From assembly GCA_001636675.1 (NCBI GenBank), contig AZGY01000001.1, positions 1,424,097 to 1,488,096 on the forward strand: a stretch of 64,000 bases of DNA, written 5' to 3'. Shown here piece after piece: positions 57,007 through 64,000 of the stretch (position 1 is the stretch's first letter; the number at the start of each line of letters is the position of its first letter). Source of the stretch: Moelleriella libera RCEF 2490 (lineage: Eukaryota; Ascomycota; Sordariomycetes; Hypocreales; Clavicipitaceae). Made by a program: the position numbers and the translations under genes. Below the pieces are notes generated by a model. It saw nothing but the letters and a program-made list of their open reading frames with translations. It searched no databases and had not been told where the DNA came from.

Positions 57007-57869
57007 CGAGGGTCGTGTCCAGGTCAGATGCAGCGACTGCGTGACACAAGCAGCGAAGGGTCGGGTCTGTCAGAGAATCTTGGATAGAATAGCCCACAGC
57101 CTCTACAATGTGGTCATTACTGAGATTTCCATGTCCCAAAGGGAGAAAGCTTGAGTCTTTGTGATACGACGGTGAAGCTCGGGAGTGGTTGCATAAAAAT
57201 GGTGAGATGAGCATAAAGGCACGGCGGAAGCTATCACAAGGTGTCCAGATCGACGATTGCCCGCACCAGCAGTCTCGTGACACTCAAGCATTGTGGCCCC
57301 ATTTTTTGTCTCGTACATATAAAGCAGGAGCGATGCGGATACGGCTGGCTAGTGGCAATTGCGAGACGTGTCGGGACTGGCGCGGCTGCAGCAACTACTG
57401 ATTCGTGGCTCCACGTCCACCCCGAAGAATACCCCAATGGGCTTAGCCACCGGTTCGCTCGTTTCGTTTCCCCTCCCCGCCACTCACGGCTGGCTTGGTC
57501 CGACCCCCAGAATCTGAGAATTGGTGGGGTCTAGTTCTGATCTCGAGGCTATTGTCAAGCCAGAAAACCGTTGTCGTCGGTCCGAACTGGATTGCCAGTT
57601 TGGGCAATGTTTGAAGGCCAGCGAAAAGGGCGCTGACCCTCTCCGGCCCTGGGATTGAATTCGGTTCTAGGATCGCGAGATGCGCGAACCCCGCCCATTT
57701 GACCACCTAACAGCTTGCGTCGGAGTCACCAGACCAGGCCCGATCTGATGTCACCAACCCAATTCGAGCAAATTACCTTCAGCTCGACATTTCGCAACGC
57801 CGACGAAGCCAGGAGGTCAGAGTTCCCTACGATCTTGATTCGCTCTGTCCAGTACATGTACATGCCGCC
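57007..57869. other. Spacer between alpha-galactosidase and Zn2Cys6 regulator genes
   Basis: An 863-bp spacer with the alpha-galactosidase 3' flank and the regulator promoter, including a C/G-rich part near 57460-57720. No gene is supported. Confidence 0.45.
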
Positions 57870-59731
57870 ATGGCCTCAACGACTCCCGGCGTCGCAAAAC
57901 GTCCACAGATACAAGTCTGCGACAACTGCCGCTTCCGCAAGACGAAATGTGATCGTGGTCTACCATGCGGCAGTTGTGTTGCATCTTCCATCTCATGCCA
58001 ATATTTGCACACACCAAGGCGGAAAGGGCCGCGAGGGGGCAAGGGCAGACGTCTGCTGCAAATCAAGCAGGGCCTTAAAGAGTTCGATGAATTATGCTTC
58101 AGCGTCAGCACGCCATCTCAGGTACAACTTGACATGCTCGAAACAAAAGGCTCTCCCTCAAGGCCAGAGGCAGCACTTGGTGGCTCATCATTGTTGCACC
58201 CCTCCGCAAAAAGAGACAAGGATCAGTTGATAGCCACCCTGACGACCAATGTGCGATGCTTCATGAGGAGGATTCTTCCGATCATGCCGGTCTTAAACGA
58301 AACAGAAATCATGGAGGACGTCCAGCGTTTCGATAAGCTTCCCCTGCCACGCCAAGTCCTGATCCTCTCTCTTTGCGCTTGTACTCGCATCCAGCTGAAG
58401 CGGGACCAAAAAACCGAGGCTGAGGAGGAGGTACCTGTAAACACATATCTGCATGCTCCGTTGACAGGCAGAGGCATCCTTGCCGCGGCAAAAAGGCTTC
58501 GGAGGCAGTTCGATATTGTAGACAATGTGGACCTGGACGCCATTGTGACATCTTATTTCTTATTCACAGCCCACGGCAACCTCGAGGAGCACCGGCATGC
58601 TTTATTCCTCCTGAACGAAGCCATCACGATGACGTTTACCCTTGGCTTGGATAACGAGGAAACATATGCTAGTCTACCTGCCAGCGAGCGGGAAATGAGA
58701 CGTCGCATCTTTTGGCTATTGTTCGTTACCGAGAGGTTTGTGATTTCTTTCTGACCCTTGCCATTTTGGGATCGCGGTTGATATCCGATAACAGAACGTA
58801 TGCGCTGCAGCGTCGTCAGCCTGTCATGTTGCGCAGCACGATCTCAAAACCTCAAGTGATCGACTCGGACTGTCCTGTGCTGATGCATGACTTTGTCAAT
58901 CATATACGTTTGTTCGAACTGCTGCCTCCCACTCTGTACGACTGGCGCCCCAGCGGCGATCCCCTGCAACAACAGGTCTCGGCCGTTGCGCTCAGCCAGC
59001 GCGTAGCGGACATGCTGTGCACGGTGCAAGCTGGTGACTCTATGCTGGAAAGTCAACAGTTCGACACGCTCGTCACACAGCAATGGCTGCGTGTCTCCAT
59101 GTGGCGCCTCGCATTTGGACAAGTTTCCAAGCAGTTGCGATGGCACTCGGGCTCGACAAACGCGAAGATACCTTTTGATGCAGGCAGGTCGATCATGGGA
59201 CATTTGGAGGCTGTCAGCTCGACCAACAAAGACTGTCACGGAATATCACTCGTGAGCGTCTCCCGTGCAGATCTCATTTCGATGCAATTGCTAACGGGCC
59301 ATGAGCAGGAGCAAAAGCTGTTTGATATTGGCGTGAGTCTCTCTGACGCGTCCCTGATCACACCGCCGACGTCTTTCTTCGAGCTTGGCCCCGTGGACCT
59401 GCTCTACTCCATAGTCAAATGCCTCGGTCACATTCGTGGCTGCAAATCTCCCCTCTTGCCAGAGCTACTGAAGCATTGTGGGGGCTTGTTACCCTACTCA
59501 ACGCCCGCTCCGCAATTGAGCATGTCATCGACTTTGTACGAAAGCCCTGTGGATTCTCCATGTCGTCTATTAATGGACGGAGGAGAGACCGCGTCGACCG
59601 AGGAACCATCGCCAGACGGATCGTGGCACCAGGACGAGAACAGAATCACCGACTTCGAAGAGATTGGCCATTTCATCAACGAACTGTCCTGCGAGCCGCC
59701 AGCTTTTGACGAATGTTCGTCCGTCGGCTGA
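57870..59731 (+). CDS. Zn2Cys6 transcription factor of the galactoside locus
   Basis: Encodes 600 residues from two exons: 57870-58735 and 58795-59731. A GAL4-type Zn2Cys6 cluster lies at the N-terminus (Cys17, 20, 27, 33, 36, 43 in QVCDNCRFRKTKCDRG and PCGSC), followed by a basic Arg/Lys-rich linker (PRRKGPRGGKGRR). The middle homology region shows the fungal-specific factor pattern: TGRGILAAAKRLRRQFDIV, YFLFTAHGNLEEHRHALFLLNEAI, then REMRRRIFWLLFVTERTYALQRRQPVML. This block resembles the AmyR/maltose-activator branch of fungal_trans proteins. The C-terminus is acidic and Ser-rich (EEPSPDGS), a probable activation region. Being next to the permease and alpha-galactosidase, it is the best candidate for their pathway-specific regulator. 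Confidence 0.92.
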
Positions 59732-59739
59732 AGCCTACC

Positions 59740-59740
<1 letters not shown>

Positions 59741-59773
<33 letters not shown>
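59741..59773. repeat. T33 homopolymer
   Basis: Thirty-three T in a row, ten bases after the stop codon of the Zn2Cys6 gene. It would read as A-rich on the other strand. Homopolymer length here is prone to sequencing error. Confidence 0.9.
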
Positions 59774-60899
59774 CCAAATTTGAAATTTGAAGATGAAATT
59801 CCGTATGCTCCAGAAGGAATGATTGAGATTGTCGCCAAGCTCTTCCAAGTTTCCTGCACTCCACTTCCTAGCACACCACTCGCACCCTACCTGCCGATTC
59901 TCTTTTCTTTACTCTCCTGTTCTTCTCATACAATTTCTGAATGTGCGCAACGGCGCGGTTAAGATGTTTGCGGCTGTTGGCCGGACAGAATGGTGACGAC
60001 ACGATTGGCCTACTGCGCGACCCCTGCCTAGCCGCCAGAATTGCTTTTTCGACCTATGTACTCTTTCCCCCGCAATTGAGAAACCGGCTCTTTCTGTCGG
60101 AGCTCCACGTCCGGAGGTAAGCTCCGGCTCGACCACTCATGCATGCGCTCCTATGATGCTTACTTTCGACGTACAGTTGATGCAAACGATGCTGCGAAAG
60201 CGAATCGTTGGTGCAGTACAGCCAATCGAGTGGACCTGGTTCCGAGGGCTAACCCCGGATTCAATGATCCAAGCCATTTCCTCGTCAGATCGAGCTTTTC
60301 CATTTGAGCTGCCGACCGAATCGCAGATCGGTTGCATTCCACCTCGCTTTGTGTCATTGACTTGAAGCATGGAGCTTTTCCAGCTCAGTTCATCCCTTGG
60401 AACAGCCGCCGTTCCACAGTTACTGGACCGCCCCAATCTTGTGCATGCTCAGCCACTTTACACATTTTGGAAAGAAGGCAGTCCCAACATGCATCGTAAA
60501 TCGATGGTTCGGCGGTGGCCTGGACGCCGTCACGTGCTTGCTGTCTCGCATATGCCCATCAGAAATCGCATGCGAAATCAGAAGTGCGGGGGACGGGAAA
60601 AGCGTACCAGGGACCAGGGACGATCTGCGGTCCCTTGCCAAGGGGGCCAGTTGAAGCTTTGCTTCTGCTGATGTGCACTGCATGTAGTGCTGCCCTAGGC
60701 TACGACCGTGAATTTCACCTCTCACCGACAATTAGTCCTAGCATTGACGCCACACTTTGCAAAAGCACTCGTCATGCATCGAGCAAGCAGAGGTCTTTCG
60801 CGATGACAAGCTTTGAACTAAGAAGCCGCATCACGATCCGTACGGTGAATTGTAGTTCGTCATCGGACCTGTTCTGTTATTTGACCGGGGCCTCTTGGG

Positions 60900-60907
60900 T
60901 ATATAAT
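60900..60907 (+). promoter_or_regulatory. TATA box of the Con-6 gene
   Basis: A TATATAAT element within the near-palindrome GGGTATATAATACCC, about 130 nt upstream of the Con-6 start codon. It is followed by a C/A/T-rich leader with repeated CACTC and ACTCA words, typical of highly expressed fungal genes. Confidence 0.6.
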
Positions 60908-61034
60908 ACCCAGGAATAATCCTCTGGGAATATCTTCTTCTCCACTCAGACACTCATCACTCCAACACTCAGTACTCACAACAATCACTTCGATCTCTTC
61001 AAGTTCTTCAAGTTTTTAAAACCTACCATTCACA

Positions 61035-61399
61035 ATGGCTACTGATGCTCAAGTCGCTGGCGGTCACAAGGCCACCCTGAACAACCCCAACGCCTCTGAG
61101 GAGGCTAAGCAGAACTCGCGCCAGGTTCTCGACAACGAGTTCAACGGCGGAGATGGTAAGCCGCGCCTTGATACGTCGACGGAGCTATCAATTGGCTGAC
61201 CTGTTCTCTCTAGTCCCCAAGGCTAGTGACAACGACGGAGAGAAGAACCCCGGCAACGTTGCTGGAGGTCTCAAGGCGTATGTTTACCATACCTGATTGA
61301 CACAAAACGGGAGACTAACAATGTTTTAGCACTTTGAAGAACCCTAATGTCTCTGACGAGGCCAAGCAGAGCGCTCAGGAGCGTCTTGATGCTATGTAA
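61035..61399 (+). CDS. con-6: Con-6 family conidiation protein
   Basis: Encodes 84 residues from three exons: 61035-61155, 61214-61277 and 61330-61399, all in phase. The introns are 58 and 52 nt. Two Con-6 motifs are clear. The first is GGHKATLNNPNASEEAKQNS followed by RQVLDNEF. The second is GGLKATLKNPNVSDEAKQSA followed by QERLDAM. The first describes a short hydrophilic, Lys-rich, natively unfolded peptide. Con-6 of Neurospora is made during conidiation and stored in spores; its molecular role is unknown. No signal peptide is visible. A strong TATA box and long pyrimidine/A-rich leader suggest tight, high expression. The exon starts and stops leave no doubt about the gene, though it is too small to appear among long open frames. 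Confidence 0.95.
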
Positions 61400-62354
61400 T
61401 CAGGCCATAATGAATAATGTGAAATAACGGGAGAAAGGTTAGGGCCATCCAGGCCTAGTTAGTATCTGACCATGAGCTCGACCATCTAGTTCATGATTAA
61501 TACATCCTGTTACCCTTGAACAAACTATTCGCTCTTTGTCTCCGCCGTGTCACATGTCGCTGCCTAGCAGTTTGATCCCCACTGTTCGCAGTCTGCAATA
61601 GGTGTTGGGCCAAGATTGTCCGTGAATATCATAGCATCGCATCGGAGTAAGTGCCTCCACCAATACTGACACGGCATATTGAACAGACAGCATCGAGCCA
61701 GGATTCGGCCGAGTGAAATCTGAACCGATGTAGTACTTTTCTCAACCTCCCTCATGCGCAATCTGCACAGTGGTACATTATAGCCCGTTGCATTAGGCCG
61801 CGCCTTTCACCGACACTTGCCTTGGTGGGATGATTCATGTATCCTCTCTTCCTAAATTTCCTCTTGCTCTTTTTGCTCTTCTTTTCTCTATCATGGTAAT
61901 GATATTTAAACCTGTGTGATATTCCGCATGGTTGCTTGACAAGATCCCTTTCTCTTTCCTCGAACGCAAGGTCAAGATGCATCGGTGTAGATTGCTGTGC
62001 CAGTGCGCAGGAGATATTCTTTGTCGGTACGTCGTGCTAGGCCGCAGAGACTTGCTCGGCTGCACCGCATTGGTCGAATATAAGCCGACAGGAAAGGGAT
62101 CGTGCCATGAAAGAGCCATGCGCTCGCCAACCCAGTTGCATTTAGAAAATCGTAGAGATAAAGATGATGCAAGGCGCGACTGTTTTTCTGCGTCATGGCC
62201 GTGGGCAGCACCGTTCCAACGAGCAGGACCCTGGTCACGCAAAGACTACGTACCTACAAGCAATGCTACAAGTGCGTCCCGAGACGAGATACTTTCTTTG
62301 CACGACGAAGCGCTTGGAGAAGTGCGCCCGGGGGGGAGGGGGAAGGGTGCTCGC
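61400..62354. other. Convergent spacer with no supported gene
   Basis: A 955-bp spacer between the Con-6 gene and the hydrolase gene. The long plus-strand frame that begins at 61932 continues across the hydrolase gene as its antisense shadow and is not called. Confidence 0.5.
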
Positions 62355-63680
62355 TCAGGCGACGCTGGCAGCCAGTTTCAGAATCTCCGAGGCGCTCTCG
62401 TCCGGCTTCTCCATGTTGACCCAGTGTCCGGCGCCGGGCACCAGAGTCGCGCCGCGCCAGCAGGCCGCGTCCACGCTGAATCCCTGCTGCATGGCCTCGA
62501 GGCCGCCGGGGACCTGGTACGTGCCCCAGTCGTCCAGGCCCGAGACGTACTTGACCGGCACGGCAATCTTCGCGCCCGCCAGGTAGGCCAGGTCTCCCGA
62601 GAGATCTGGATCCGTCAGTGCGTGATACCACCGCAAGGGCGCCCGGAATGTCGTCCGCGTGTACTCCTGCTCGTACACGTCCAGATCCGCCTCGGACAGC
62701 CACGGCAGCGCGAGTCTGCTGTCCACGACGACGGAACCAGCCGGTCGCGGCGGCTCATCCTCCTTCTTCTTCATGTCCAGCGCCACGTTCTGGCGCACCG
62801 TCATGCCCGCGCGCATGATGTAGTAGTGCGGCATGACAGCGAGCTCGTCTGCCGTCCAGGACCGGAGCGGCCGGGGTGGCGGCAGCGGCGGCGGCGGCGG
62901 CGTCGTCGTCGTCGTCGTCGTCGTCGTCTGGCGCTGCTGCTGGCTGGCGCCTCCCCCGGACTTGAGGAAGAAGTATCCCTTGAGAAAGTCTCGCAGCGGC
63001 TGGCCCGTGGGGTACGTCCAGTCGCGCGATGCGTCGGGGGACGCGTTGTACCACTTGTAGTGCTGGCGGGGCGGCTCCAGCTTCGCGAGCGATGCGTGAA
63101 TGGCGGGATCCTTGGTCGTCTCCCACCACGGCGGCTCGGGAACCTCCATCGCCGGTGCCAAGGATGCGGAGGGGGCGGGCTTGACTGGCAGATCGGGGAT
63201 GCCTTTCCAGGTGTGCGCCATGAGGACCAGCGACTTGACCATGTCCGGTCGCATCAAGGTCGTCGTGGCGGCAACGTATGCTCCCAGGTCTTGGCCGACG
63301 AGCGTATGTATCACGGAGTAGCCCAGCGCGCGGACGAGGGCTACAATGTCGAGGGTCGCGGTCGAGGCCCTGATGGAGCCGTCGTCCAAGGGGCTGAGAT
63401 TGGCATTGTGCGTCCGGCCAAAGCCCCGGAGGTCGACGGCGACTGCATAGTAGCCTGCCGCGGCGAGCTTCGGCATGACGAACCGCCAGTCATATGATAG
63501 ATTGGGAAAGCCATGAAGGAGGAGGATTAACGGTGGCAGTGAGCCGTGTGTCGAGGAGGCGCCGGGGAGCGCTTCGAGGATGTGGAATTTGAGGCTGGTC
63601 GGGGATGTGTCGACGAAGCGGGACGTGATGCCGTCCGGCAAGTGCCACGGAGGAAGCCGAGTCGCGTCGAGTGAAGCCAT
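62355..63680 (-). CDS. Epoxide-hydrolase-like alpha/beta hydrolase
   Basis: Encodes 441 residues in a single exon from ATG 63680. The open frame continues upstream but has no ATG. Alpha/beta-hydrolase features are complete: the oxyanion-hole turn LLHGFPNLSYDWR (residues 55-67), AVDLRGFGRT, the nucleophile elbow VGQDLGAYVA with Asp131 (Asp nucleophile as in epoxide hydrolases), a cap region, then YVSGLDDWGTY and the catalytic His in GAGHWVN (about residue 419). An odd insert in the cap region is a low-complexity run of nine Thr and then Pro residues (about 251-268) preceded by a Gln run, caused by a GTC/GGC trinucleotide repeat at about 62880-62930. It lies on the surface side and may be dispensable. 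The substrate is unknown; it is too far from the cluster to be assigned to it. Confidence 0.92.
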   Translation of the reverse strand: MASLDATRLPPWHLPDGITSRFVDTSPTSLKFHILEALPGASSTHGSLPPLILLLHGFPNLSYDWRFVMPKLAAAGYYAVAVDLRGFGRTHNANLSPLDDGSIRASTATLDIVALVRALGYSVIHTLVGQDLGAYVAATTTLMRPDMVKSLVLMAHTWKGIPDLPVKPAPSASLAPAMEVPEPPWWETTKDPAIHASLAKLEPPRQHYKWYNASPDASRDWTYPTGQPLRDFLKGYFFLKSGGGASQQQRQTTTTTTTTTPPPPPLPPPRPLRSWTADELAVMPHYYIMRAGMTVRQNVALDMKKKEDEPPRPAGSVVVDSRLALPWLSEADLDVYEQEYTRTTFRAPLRWYHALTDPDLSGDLAYLAGAKIAVPVKYVSGLDDWGTYQVPGGLEAMQQGFSVDAACWRGATLVPGAGHWVNMEKPDESASEILKLAASVA

Positions 63681-64000
63681 TTGCAAAAGTGCTTTTTTCG
63701 CCTTTCTTTTTTCTTTTCTCCCCCTAAACCCCACCCCCTCTTGTTGCTGATTCGCAGATGAGGCTGTTTCGAAAGCAACGTCCGAAAACGTTGCACGACA
63801 GGTGTTGCTGTTGTGGGCTGTGTACACGGCGCATATTCGAGTAGTAAAGCTAGTGACGTCTCCAAAGTCTTCGTTAGCGTGACGGCGCTAACAGACTCAT
63901 TGTTAATTAGTAATTCAATGTCATGTTGTTTCCTGGAACGTGGACTAAAGAGTGAGACACTCTCCTCTCTTACAGATTGGGTGCCACCCTCCCATCGTGC
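63681..64000. other. Promoter flank of the hydrolase gene at the right window edge
   Basis: This segment holds the hydrolase promoter and possible 5' leader. Nothing else is visible. Confidence 0.4.

Larger units (their letters stand above)
59732..61034. other. Spacer with a 33-nt poly-T tract and the Con-6 promoter
   Basis: A 1.3-kb spacer that starts with a T33 run at 59741-59773, just after the regulator stop codon. The right part is the Con-6 promoter. Short frames in between are not supported. Confidence 0.5.

Noticed and set aside
61932..63497. Plus-strand open frame of 521 codons
   Set aside because: Arg-rich composition and position opposite the intact epoxide-hydrolase-like gene mark it as an antisense shadow.
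1..64000. tRNA, rRNA, CRISPR and telomere repeats
   Set aside because: No cloverleaf with intact T-loop, no rRNA segment, no spaced direct-repeat array and no TTAGGG array was seen. Reading by eye could miss a tRNA, so a tRNAscan run would settle it.

Overview
This looks like chromosomal DNA of a filamentous ascomycete, most likely a Sordariomycete and probably hypocrealean. Genes carry many short introns of about 45-130 nt with GT..AG ends. Promoters are pyrimidine-rich, several spacers run to kilobases, and the protein families are fungal: a Con-6 protein, a Zn2Cys6 regulator, LysM proteins, indole-diterpene enzymes and an Ipi3-type WD40 protein. The species cannot be read from the sequence. 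All exon coordinates were deduced by hand from reading frame, splice signals and family motifs.

Layout. (1) 0-20 kb is housekeeping-like and gene-poor: the 5' part of an IPI3 homologue (-), a Ser-rich protein of unknown function (+), a six-exon NAD(P)-binding epimerase-like gene (-) divergent from a class I methyltransferase (+), a GT8 membrane glycosyltransferase (-), and a TPT/DMT-type transporter (+) whose mRNA needs a 6-nt microexon. (2) 21.8-41.8 kb is a nine-gene indole-diterpene-type cluster: three P450s, a DMATS aromatic prenyltransferase, a PaxC-type prenyltransferase, a PaxB-type membrane cyclase, an unusual isoprenyl-diphosphate-synthase-like protein, a small polytopic membrane protein (PaxA-like role suspected) and a PaxM-type FAD epoxidase. 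(3) 43-48.3 kb holds a secreted LysM protein with two C-terminal jelly-roll-like repeats, a frameshifted ankyrin gene and a secreted protein with perfectly phased 52-residue repeats. (4) 48.3-52 kb is gene-empty and includes an AT-rich island that may be a decayed repeat. (5) 52-59.7 kb looks like a galactoside-use locus: an MFS sugar permease divergent from a GH36 alpha-galactosidase, followed by a Zn2Cys6 regulator. (6) The right end has a Con-6 gene and an epoxide-hydrolase-like gene.

How the cluster genes would work together. By analogy with paxilline-type pathways, GGPP is joined to indole-3-glycerol phosphate by the PaxC-type enzyme. The PaxM-type enzyme epoxidises the prenyl chain and the PaxB-type integral membrane enzyme cyclises it. 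P450s then oxidise the core and the DMATS enzyme adds dimethylallyl groups. No canonical GGPP synthase (PaxG type) is present. Its place is taken by a divergent protein that keeps DDxxD in the first aspartate motif but has N-D-C-K-N in the second and carries an N-terminal hydrophobic segment. No regulator or transporter gene lies inside the cluster.
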